DNA of 23,270 nucleotides from JALRAP01 sp046302815 (GTDB lineage Bacteria > Bacteroidota > Bacteroidia > AKYH767-A > OLB10): assembly GCA_046302815.1 (NCBI GenBank), contig JBKCHO010000102.1, forward strand, positions 1 to 23,270. The letters run 5' to 3'. The notes below the pieces were generated by a model, which did not search any database, had not been told where the DNA came from, and saw only the letters and a list, made by a program, of their open reading frames with translations. The translations under genes and the position numbers were made by a program. The first letter of the stretch is position 1; each line of letters opens with the position of its first letter. This document shows positions 7,647-14,299 of this stretch, one piece after another.

Positions 7647-7650
7647 TTCC

Positions 7651-9483
7651 ATGATCCAAAACACCCTTTTCGCGTTTCGACACCTGATTTATTGGTTGAC
7701 ATTTTTCGCCATCTTCAGGCTTCTTGCCCTGATCATTTCCTGGGATACAGTTTCTGCCAATAGAATTGGGGATATAATAGGCGTATTTTACCAAGGAATC
7801 CGATTGGATATTTCAACTCTGAGCTATCTCTTTATTGTACCTATTCTGACCATGCTATTTCTTGGTTCCAGGTGGCACAATCAATTGGTAAACTTTATCT
7901 CGATTTATGGAAAAATCACCACTTTCATATTAGCGATTTTTTCCATCGCAAGCCTTGTCATTCTAAAATTTTGGGGAACCTTGCTCAATCTTAGAGCACT
8001 TGAGTTCACTTTGTACCCTGAACAAATGCTCGCCTCCGTTACCAATTTGCAAATATTGATCATCTTTTCAGCGATCCTCTTCGTTTGGTTTTCCATTGAA
8101 AAATACAGAAAATGGATTATGGATGAATCCATTCAGCAACTTACCGCAAATTGGAAAAAAAACCTGTTGTCATTTTTGGTCCTTTTACCAATTACATTCT
8201 TGTCAATAAGAGGAGGACTCACATTGATTCCTGTGAATGAAGCCAGTGCCGCATACTCCAAAGACAATCGCCTTAATAACATCGCATTAAATCCCATTTG
8301 GTACCTGGGGAATAACATCTACAGAACCGGCCTCCAAAAAGGAAACCCGTATGAATTCATGGATGATGAGCAAGCAAAATTGATTACTCAATCCATATTG
8401 ACCGATACGCTGCTGCCAAAATCAAATGGTTTCATTCAAGTTTCCCGACCAAACTTGGTGTTGATTATTTTGGAAAGCTGGACCGCAGATTTGATAGAAC
8501 CCTTGGGTGGAGAAAAAGAAGTAACACCTTTTTTCAACGAATTATGCAAAGAGGGATTGTTGTTTACCAATGTTTATTCATCAGGATTTCGCACCGACCA
8601 AGGTTTAACATCAATTCTGAGTGGCTTTCCTGCACTACCAAACAAATCAATCATAAAATTCATCGACAAAACCGCAAGCTTGCCCTCAATAGGAACAGTC
8701 TTAAAATCGAACGGATATGAAACCCGATTCCAATATGGAGGTGAACTAGGCTTCGCCAATATGAATAATTACTTATTGCAGTCCGGTTTTGAAAACCGTA
8801 TTTCAATAGATGATTTTGAAACTCATCAAAAAAACAGCAAATGGGGCGCCCATGATGAACATGTATTGAACCGTGCGCTAGATGAAATAGGGAAAAGCAA
8901 AAAACCATTTTTCAATGTCATTCTCACATTGAGCTCACATGAGCCATTTGAATCTCCGATAGCGACCCCTTTTAAAGACCACAACGAATCTGAAAAATTT
9001 AAAGGGAGTGCGTGGTATACCGACAAGTGTCTTTCGGATTTTTTTGAAAATGCTAAAAAAACGGATTGGTATGAAAACACGCTTTTTGTATTGGTAGCCG
9101 ACCATGGCCACAGGCTGCCGCGAAACAGGGACTTCATGGATCCAGCAGCCAGGAGAATTCCATTACTCCTGTTTGGTCCAGTATTACAAGATACACTTGC
9201 TGGAAAAAGAATCAACAAGATAGTTGCACAGCACGATTTGCCAGCCACACTATTGTGGATGCTGCAAAACGATAACTCCAAATTTACTTGGAGTAAAAAT
9301 ATGTTCGGTAACCCAACGGATGGTTTTGCATTTATTAACCAAGACCATGCAATAACTTGGGTTGTTGAAAATGGGGCTAGAATAATACCATTAAATCAAA
9401 AAAGTGCCGGAACGGGTAACGGAGACGAACTGAAGGCAAAGGCATATATCCAACACCTTTTCAGGGCCTTCCTAGAATTGTAG
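7651..9483 (+). CDS. LTA synthase-like membrane phosphotransferase (sulfatase/alkaline phosphatase superfamily)
   Basis: This 610-residue protein has about five N-terminal membrane helices (within residues 1-190) and a large extracytoplasmic alkaline-phosphatase-fold domain. LtaS-type active-site elements are visible: LIILESW with Glu275 (metal ligand), FRTDQGLTSILSG with Thr315 in the position of the LtaS nucleophile, SSHEPF with His430, and VADHGH with Asp484 and His485. LtaS-family enzymes move phosphoglycerol or phosphoethanolamine head groups onto envelope glycolipids or glycans. A Gram-negative Bacteroidota cell makes no lipoteichoic acid, so the acceptor is more likely LPS/lipid A, a periplasmic glucan or a capsular glycan; this is inference. 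The start ATG at 7651 lies 4 bp after the GIN gene. The stop is TAG at 9481-9483. Confidence 0.85.
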   Translation: MIQNTLFAFRHLIYWLTFFAIFRLLALIISWDTVSANRIGDIIGVFYQGIRLDISTLSYLFIVPILTMLFLGSRWHNQLVNFISIYGKITTFILAIFSIASLVILKFWGTLLNLRALEFTLYPEQMLASVTNLQILIIFSAILFVWFSIEKYRKWIMDESIQQLTANWKKNLLSFLVLLPITFLSIRGGLTLIPVNEASAAYSKDNRLNNIALNPIWYLGNNIYRTGLQKGNPYEFMDDEQAKLITQSILTDTLLPKSNGFIQVSRPNLVLIILESWTADLIEPLGGEKEVTPFFNELCKEGLLFTNVYSSGFRTDQGLTSILSGFPALPNKSIIKFIDKTASLPSIGTVLKSNGYETRFQYGGELGFANMNNYLLQSGFENRISIDDFETHQKNSKWGAHDEHVLNRALDEIGKSKKPFFNVILTLSSHEPFESPIATPFKDHNESEKFKGSAWYTDKCLSDFFENAKKTDWYENTLFVLVADHGHRLPRNRDFMDPAARRIPLLLFGPVLQDTLAGKRINKIVAQHDLPATLLWMLQNDNSKFTWSKNMFGNPTDGFAFINQDHAITWVVENGARIIPLNQKSAGTGNGDELKAKAYIQHLFRAFLEL

Positions 9484-9506
9484 GGGCAATTTAATCCCTA
9501 CCTTTG
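9478..9506 (+). promoter_or_regulatory. Promoter of the ABC-F / T9SS plug operon
   Basis: TACCTTTG at 9499-9506 is a perfect -7 box, with a TTG at 9478-9480 18 bp upstream. The -33 element lies inside the last codons of the upstream gene. The -7 box ends 8 nt before the ATG at 9515, implying a leader of only a few nucleotides. Confidence 0.6.
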
Positions 9507-9514
9507 TGGTCCAA

Positions 9515-11449
9515 ATGCTGGTCCTCAACAATATTACTTTCGAATTCGGTTCACGGGCGTTGTACCGAGATACTTCATGGCATATCAAACCGAACGAGAA
9601 AATCGGACTGATAGGCGCAAATGGAACTGGAAAATCGACCTTGCTTCGGATTATTAACGGCGAGTATCAACTATCAGCTGGAGAAATTACCGGCAGAAGA
9701 GATTTGTCGATTGGCTTCCTAAACCAGGACTTACTTTCCTACGAATCAAAAAATTCGATTATTCTAGTAGCAATGGAGGCTTTTGAGGAGCAAAACCGAC
9801 TTGCAGCTGAAATCGATTTGCTGATTAAGAAATTGGAAACAGACCACTCCGACCAGGTCATTAACAAGCTAACAGATGCCCAGACCCGTTTCGAATCCTT
9901 GGACGGTTATAACATTCGTTCCAAAGCGGAGGAGGTTTTGGAAGGCCTCGGATTTTCTACACCTGATTTGGAGCGCCCCCTAAGTGAATTTTCAGGCGGT
10001 TGGCGTATGCGTGTCATGCTTGCAAAAATCCTGCTGGCCAAACCCGACTTGCTTTTATTGGATGAACCTACCAACCACTTGGATTTACCCTCCATTGAGT
10101 GGATGGAAGAATACCTAGACAATTACCAAGGCACGGTGGTAATCGTTTCACACGATCGATTTTTCCTTGACCGAATCGTTGACAAAATTGCAGAGGTGGC
10201 CAATGAGAAAATAACCTTGTATCCTGGCAACTACAGCGATTACATGGAATCTAAAGCACTCGCAGAGGAATTGCAACGAAACCAATTCAAAAATCAAGAG
10301 AAATTCCTCAAGCAACAAGAGCGTTTCATAGAACGATTCCGTGCAAAGGCATCTAAAGCGAAGGCCGTACAATCGAGGATCAAGGCTTTGGAGCGCGTAG
10401 AACGAATCCATGATGTGGAAGACCCATCTGCCACCATCAATATCAATTTCAATTTTGCCACGCAGCCGGGTCGTGTCATTGCGGAACTAGACATCAAATC
10501 CAAAAGATACCGCGACCTCTGCATTTTCGAAGACACAAAGGCTACCATCAACAGAGGTGACAAAATCGCTTTTATTGGTGCAAACGGAAAAGGCAAATCG
10601 ACCTTGCTACGCATGATCGATGGCACAGAACCTTTTGAAGGCAAAAACGAAGATGGCTACAATGTTGTGCGAGCCTTCTATGCCCAACACCAATTGGAGA
10701 GCTTGAATTTGGATAATACGCTACTAAGAGAGCTACAGGTTTGCGCACCAGACCAAACGGATACCGTTTTGAGGACTTTATTGGGAGCATTCCTGTTCAA
10801 AGGTGATGATGTATTCAAAAAAATCAAAGTCCTTTCGGGCGGTGAAAAATCCAGGGTTGCCCTGGCTAAAACCATCTTAACAAAAGCCAACTTCATGTTG
10901 TTGGACGAACCAACAAATCACCTGGACATACAATCGGTGAATGTGCTTATCCAAGTAATGCAAAAGTTCAAAGGCTCTTATGTGGTGGTTTCACATGACA
11001 GGTTTTTCCTTGCGGAGATAGCTAACAAAATATGGTTTATTGAAGACCGAAAGCTCAAAGAATACCCTGGAACTTATGCCGAGTACGAAGAGTGGATGGA
11101 ACGACGCAGGACGAGTGGTGAACTCTCAAAGCAACCAAAGGAAGAGAAAACGATTCAAGCCGAAGCTCCAGTTGAAGCCATCAAGCCGGGCACGATAGTT
11201 GATGCCAAAGCAAGGCAAAAGGAAATCAAAAAACTTTCCGATGCCGTAAAAAAACTGGAAACCCAGTTGGAGGAATTGAAGGCTTCCAAAATTTCGATTG
11301 AAACCGAAATGATACAACCTGATGTTTATTCAAAGCCCGAAAAGGTCAAACAGCTCAACCAATCCCTGTCCGAAACGGAAAAGCGAATCAAGGAAGTGCA
11401 AACCCTGTGGGAGAGCGCTTTTGCCGAACTAATAGAAGCAGAATCATGA
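9515..11449 (+). CDS. ABC-F family ATPase (ribosome-associated, Uup/EttA-like)
   Basis: This is a 644-residue cytoplasmic protein with two ABC domains and no membrane segment. Domain 1 has Walker A GANGTGKS (34-41), signature EFSGGWRMR (about 158-166), Walker B LLLLDEPTNHLD (179-190) and an H-loop VSHDRFF. A lysine/glutamine-rich linker (about 241-300) corresponds to the P-site tRNA interaction motif. Domain 2 has Walker A GANGKGKS (355-362), signature LSGGEKSR and Walker B MLLDEPTNHLD. A C-terminal coiled coil (about 565-640) resembles the Uup C-terminal domain. ABC-F proteins act on the ribosomal E site to relieve translation stalls, and some confer antibiotic resistance; a housekeeping role is more likely here. 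I chose the ATG at 9515 over the GTG at 9506, which is part of the promoter. It overlaps the plug gene by ATGA. Confidence 0.92.
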   Translation: MLVLNNITFEFGSRALYRDTSWHIKPNEKIGLIGANGTGKSTLLRIINGEYQLSAGEITGRRDLSIGFLNQDLLSYESKNSIILVAMEAFEEQNRLAAEIDLLIKKLETDHSDQVINKLTDAQTRFESLDGYNIRSKAEEVLEGLGFSTPDLERPLSEFSGGWRMRVMLAKILLAKPDLLLLDEPTNHLDLPSIEWMEEYLDNYQGTVVIVSHDRFFLDRIVDKIAEVANEKITLYPGNYSDYMESKALAEELQRNQFKNQEKFLKQQERFIERFRAKASKAKAVQSRIKALERVERIHDVEDPSATININFNFATQPGRVIAELDIKSKRYRDLCIFEDTKATINRGDKIAFIGANGKGKSTLLRMIDGTEPFEGKNEDGYNVVRAFYAQHQLESLNLDNTLLRELQVCAPDQTDTVLRTLLGAFLFKGDDVFKKIKVLSGGEKSRVALAKTILTKANFMLLDEPTNHLDIQSVNVLIQVMQKFKGSYVVVSHDRFFLAEIANKIWFIEDRKLKEYPGTYAEYEEWMERRRTSGELSKQPKEEKTIQAEAPVEAIKPGTIVDAKARQKEIKKLSDAVKKLETQLEELKASKISIETEMIQPDVYSKPEKVKQLNQSLSETEKRIKEVQTLWESAFAELIEAES

Positions 11450-12735
11450 ACCGTTTTGCAAAAATCCTGATCACCACAGTGCTTTGCTGGAATTGCTTCC
11501 ATACAAGCGGTCAGGATACGGATTATTTCACCGAAAACTATCTCAGGTTCGAGGATTTTATCTACTCTGAAAATATCAAGACTGTTGTCTTGGAGCAGCA
11601 AGGAGTAAAGCTAACCGAACCGGTTTTACAACTTGGCACAAGCGAGCAATTAGTGCTCCGTTTCGACGATTTGGAAGCAGACAACAAATATTACGCCTAT
11701 ACCATCATACACTGTAATGCGGATTGGACACCATCCAATATACTTCAAAGTGACTACATATCCGGATTTACCGAAGATCGTATTACAGACTACAAATCTT
11801 CTTTCAACACCATACAACCATACACCAATTACAAATTGGTCATTCCAGGCAGAGAAGTGAGGCCTATATTGGCTGGCAACTACCTTTTAAAAGTTTATCC
11901 GGAAGGTGAACCTGATAAACCTGTACTTACACGGAGGTTCATGGTAGTAGACCCAAGAACCACTATAGATGCGTCAGTTCATCGTGCCACCACCGTCGAA
12001 AACCGTGAAACCAAACATGAGATCGATTTCTCTGTTGCGTATAAAGGACTTCAGGTATCCAACCCCTTCGAAGAGGTAAAGGTGGTCATAAAGCAGAACG
12101 GTAGATGGGACAATGCTATAACTGGGCTAAAGCCTTTGTTTCTCAAAGACAATATGCTCGACTACAGCTATGATGATGAGAACACATTCAACGCTGGAAA
12201 CGAGTTCAGGAATTTCGATACACGGACGCTTAGGATACTGACCCAAAATGTGAAAGAAATCCTCAAGGGCAATGATGGCCATACGGTTGTTTTGATGCCT
12301 ACTATTAGCAGGTCATTTAGCAGATATTCTGTAGAGAGTGACATCAACGGTAGGTTTTTTGTTAGAAACCAGGATGGAAGGGATGATGATCTTGAAGGCG
12401 AATATGTGAGGGTCAAATTCACATTAAAGCACGACATCATCACAGATGGTAATTTCTATGTTTTTGGAGCTTTGAGCGATTGGAGGTGTGGTCCAATGAA
12501 CAAGATGCAGTATAATTACGACGAAGGGGCTTACGAGGCCCTGCTTTTGCTGAAGCAGGGTTATTTTGACTACCTGTTCGCTTTTATGAAGGATGGGGCT
12601 AAAAACTGCGATGAAACTATTGCGGAAGGAAGTCATTATGAAACAGTTAACGAATACACCATTTTGGTCTACCATCGTCCTATAGGTTCACGATTTGATC
12701 GTCTAGTAGGTATTCATAAAGTAGTAAGCAGGTAA
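11446..12735 (+). CDS. Type IX secretion system plug protein (DUF5103 family)
   Basis: This 429-residue exported protein has a signal peptide (FAKILITTVLCWNCFHTSG, cleavage near residue 22). Its N-terminal part has the DUF5103 signature: ENIKTVVLEQ, PVLQLGTSEQLVLRFDDLEAD, YAYTIIHCNADWTPSNI and QSDYISGF. In the known structure of the SprA translocon, the Plug protein closes the periplasmic end of the pore; that structural fact comes from the literature on related Bacteroidota. A later segment (GNFYVFGALSDWR) resembles carbohydrate-binding-like beta domains typical of the family's C-terminal part. The start ATG at 11446 overlaps the ABC-F stop by ATGA; a longer in-frame version would begin at 11407 inside the ABC-F gene. 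Its presence implies the organism has a type IX secretion system, although no other por/gld/spr genes are in the window. Confidence 0.88.
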   Translation: MNRFAKILITTVLCWNCFHTSGQDTDYFTENYLRFEDFIYSENIKTVVLEQQGVKLTEPVLQLGTSEQLVLRFDDLEADNKYYAYTIIHCNADWTPSNILQSDYISGFTEDRITDYKSSFNTIQPYTNYKLVIPGREVRPILAGNYLLKVYPEGEPDKPVLTRRFMVVDPRTTIDASVHRATTVENRETKHEIDFSVAYKGLQVSNPFEEVKVVIKQNGRWDNAITGLKPLFLKDNMLDYSYDDENTFNAGNEFRNFDTRTLRILTQNVKEILKGNDGHTVVLMPTISRSFSRYSVESDINGRFFVRNQDGRDDDLEGEYVRVKFTLKHDIITDGNFYVFGALSDWRCGPMNKMQYNYDEGAYEALLLLKQGYFDYLFAFMKDGAKNCDETIAEGSHYETVNEYTILVYHRPIGSRFDRLVGIHKVVSR

Positions 12736-12754
12736 TAATAATTCTACCATTCAC

Positions 12755-12768
12755 ACCTGATTTCAGGT
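12755..12768. other. Short inverted repeat after the plug gene
   Basis: ACCTGA-TT-TCAGGT forms a perfect small palindrome 20 bp past the plug stop codon. No T-tract follows, so it is not a convincing intrinsic terminator. It could be a protein-binding site, a processing hairpin, or chance. Confidence 0.25.
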
Positions 12769-12815
12769 CCTTCACCTAGTTTTAGCGAAAATTTGTCAAA
12801 TTAGCATAGTAGAAA

Positions 12816-12836
12816 GTAGTAGTCGTACTACCTTTG
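12816..12836 (+). promoter_or_regulatory. apaG promoter -7 box overlapped by a palindrome
   Basis: TACCTTTG at 12829-12836 is a perfect -7 box, giving a leader of about 24 nt. No good -33 TTG lies at the expected distance. Instead a perfect inverted repeat, GTAGTA-GTCG-TACTAC, occupies 12816-12831 and overlaps the -7 box. This layout would suit an activator or repressor site, but no regulator is identified. Confidence 0.45.
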
Positions 12837-12864
12837 ATAAACCAATGGTGAACCCAAAAACACT

Positions 12865-13251
12865 ATGACAACAGAAGTAACAGCAGGGATACAAGTCAGT
12901 GTAGAAACCTTTTATCAACCCAGTCACAGCAACCCCAGCCAATCCCATTATGTATTCGCATACAGGATTACCATCAAAAACGACAGCGGAGAAGCTGTCA
13001 GGTTAAAGCGAAGGCATTGGCATGTTGTTGATTCGGATAGCACCCACCGTGAGGTCGAAGGCGAGGGTGTTGTTGGAGAACAACCTTATCTGGCCAATGG
13101 AGAAACCTATCGTTATGTTTCAGGTTGCAACCTGAATACGGAAATCGGCAAGATGTATGGAAACTACCTCATGGAGCGTGTTACCGACAGGAAGTTGTTT
13201 TTCGTAAGGATACCTGAGTTCAAAATGATTGTTCCAGGAAAGCTCAATTGA
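12865..13251 (+). CDS. apaG: ApaG domain protein (Co2+/Mg2+ efflux-associated ApaG)
   Basis: This 128-residue cytoplasmic protein spans the whole ApaG family length. Recognisable features are VSVETFYQPSHSNPSQSHYVFAYRI, the RRHWHVVDSD segment and the glycine-rich signature GEGVVGEQPYL at about 67-77, then GCNLNTEIGKMYGNYLM. The fold is a fibronectin III-like immunoglobulin beta-sandwich. In enterobacteria apaG mutation affects Co2+ resistance and Mg2+ efflux, but the molecular role is unclear. It has its own -7 box upstream and a strong terminator immediately downstream, so it is probably monocistronic. No ksgA or apaH neighbour, as found in gamma-proteobacteria, is present. Confidence 0.9.
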   Translation: MTTEVTAGIQVSVETFYQPSHSNPSQSHYVFAYRITIKNDSGEAVRLKRRHWHVVDSDSTHREVEGEGVVGEQPYLANGETYRYVSGCNLNTEIGKMYGNYLMERVTDRKLFFVRIPEFKMIVPGKLN

Positions 13252-13279
13252 TCACCCCTATTTTCGAACCATAAACCCC

Positions 13280-13312
13280 AGGGTCCTCTGCAGAGGGCCC
13301 TTTATTTTTTAG
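13280..13312 (+). terminator. Intrinsic terminator of apaG
   Basis: A GC-rich hairpin AGGGTCCTCT / AGAGGGCCCT (one G-T wobble, bases 13280-13301) is followed by TTATTTTTT. The T-tract overlaps the last codons of the convergent methyltransferase gene on the other strand. Confidence 0.8.
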
Positions 13313-14069
13313 TGAATTGGAATAATAAAATTCCCGTAGCAACGGCAGCATTCAATGATTCGGTCTTTGAATCACGGCCTTTGGAGATCGTTGCTCTGTA
13401 ATTGAGTCTCGATTGAATTTCCATACTGATACCGTGCGATTCGCTTCCTATTACCAAGGCAATGGCAGAAAGATCTTTGGGAATCTGATCCAAAGGAGAG
13501 CCATTCAAAACACCACCTATTGACGCATATATCCCGGCACTTTCGATGGAATCGAGCACAAGGGATAAGGAGGATTGATATACTGGAATACGAAACAAGG
13601 ACCCCATGGCCGATTGTATCACTTTTGAATTCCATTGATCTGCCGATCCTGGGGAGCAAAATACAGCATCTACTCCAAACCAATCGGCCGTTCTAATGAT
13701 GGTGCCCAGATTTCCTGGATCGGAGATGCCATCCAACAAAAGTATGGTCTTGCCTGCTGCCAAAAAATCAAAGGCATTGGGTACAGGTATATGGCAAACA
13801 GCCAAAACCTGGTTGGGAGTTACAAGTGTGCTGATGCGTTCCAAATCCTTCTCACCAACGGTAAACACATCCTTGCCAGAAAAAACTCCTTGTCTGTTCT
13901 CAAAATAGAGCTTCGTGCCATAAATCGAATGAATGGAGATTTTTGATTGGAGTAGCTCATCGACAACCTTTTCCCCCTCCGCCAAGAACAAACCCGATTC
14001 ACGACGGTTCGAGGATCGATGTAATGAACTGATTAAGGCAAGCTGAGAGCGGGTTGCTGGAGGAAACAT
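13302..14069 (-). CDS. TrmH/SpoU family RNA 2'-O-methyltransferase
   Basis: This is a 255-residue SPOUT methyltransferase. The N-terminal substrate-binding domain opens with RSQLALISSLHRSSNRRESGLFLAEGEKVVDE. The C-terminal trefoil-knot catalytic domain has motif 1 DPGNLGTIIRTADWFG (about 117-132), motif 2 ALVIGSESHGIS (204-215) and motif 3 ESLNAAVATGILLF (237-250). These build the SAM-binding knot. Family members methylate ribose 2'-OH in rRNA or tRNA; the exact target is not deducible. I chose the ATG at 14069 because the upstream in-frame TTG (14090) lies within the promoter -7 box. It diverges from the TamA/BamA-like gene, a neighbour pair I recall from other Bacteroidota, and converges on apaG. 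Confidence 0.9.
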   Translation of the reverse strand: MFPPATRSQLALISSLHRSSNRRESGLFLAEGEKVVDELLQSKISIHSIYGTKLYFENRQGVFSGKDVFTVGEKDLERISTLVTPNQVLAVCHIPVPNAFDFLAAGKTILLLDGISDPGNLGTIIRTADWFGVDAVFCSPGSADQWNSKVIQSAMGSLFRIPVYQSSLSLVLDSIESAGIYASIGGVLNGSPLDQIPKDLSAIALVIGSESHGISMEIQSRLNYRATISKGRDSKTESLNAAVATGILLFQFTKK

Positions 14070-14087
14070 GTGCTTAGAGGACAGCCT

Positions 14088-14095
14088 CAAAGTTA
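14088..14095 (-). promoter_or_regulatory. -7 box of the RNA methyltransferase gene
   Basis: TAACTTTG on the minus strand is a perfect TAnnTTTG box with about 14 nt of leader to the ATG at 14069. No clear -33 TTG is found 19-21 bp upstream, so strength is uncertain. Confidence 0.45.
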
Positions 14096-14102
14096 ATTAA
14101 TG

Positions 14103-14110
14103 TAAATTTG
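14103..14110 (+). promoter_or_regulatory. -7 box of the TamA/BamA-like gene
   Basis: TAAATTTG is a perfect TAnnTTTG box, placed back to back with the divergent methyltransferase box 7 bp away. It ends 15 bp before the ATG at 14126, which is in frame with the outer-membrane protein gene. No clear -33 element is visible. Confidence 0.45.
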
Positions 14111-14125
14111 CCTCTAGGGGCTACA

Positions 14126-14299
14126 ATGGGACAAACTTGTTCTAAAAATACATCATTCCGTTATCTCCATACAAGTCGTTTACTGGTATGGACTGTAGCT
14201 TTTTTTTAGATTTGGATTATTTATTGTAGTCCAACAAAAAGGCTTCCCGAAGGCGAATTTCTCCTGAACAAAAATATCATCAAAATAGATGAAAAAGAC
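14126..14299 (+). pseudogene. Interrupted 5' end (lipoprotein-like leader) of the TamA/BamA-like gene
   Basis: The frame of the downstream gene can be read back to an ATG at 14126: MGQTCSKNTSFRYLHTSRLL, then VWTVAFF, then an in-frame TAG at 14207-14209, then IWIIYCSPTKRLPEGEFLLN. The hydrophobic stretch followed by a cysteine (codon 34) and CSPTKRLPEGEFLL looks like the lipoprotein leader and mature start of TamL-type proteins. The TAG therefore falls in the middle of the signal peptide. The stop is anchored in the downstream frame, so changing the length of the adjacent T8 run alone would not remove it. Explanations are a recent nonsense mutation, a sequence error, or a different unrecognised start. 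The -1 residue of the lipobox is Tyr, which is unusual. Confidence 0.6.

Noticed and set aside
8826..9281. Minus-strand open frame of 151 codons
   Set aside because: It lies wholly inside the LtaS-like gene, which has clear catalytic motifs through this region; the antisense product shows no family features.
7651..9483. True lipoteichoic acid synthase
   Set aside because: The rest of the window indicates a Gram-negative Bacteroidota cell, which has no lipoteichoic acid; only the enzyme superfamily is supported.
14196..14209. Frameshift in the T8 run as the cause of the broken tamL leader
   Set aside because: The TAG is fixed in the frame read back from the downstream gene, so any change in the number of T residues leaves it in place. 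A base substitution or an indel between 14207 and 14225 would be needed.
14207..14209. TAG recoding (stop codon reassignment) across the genome
   Set aside because: Complete genes in this window end normally with TAG (LtaS-like gene and rpe), with sensible family lengths.
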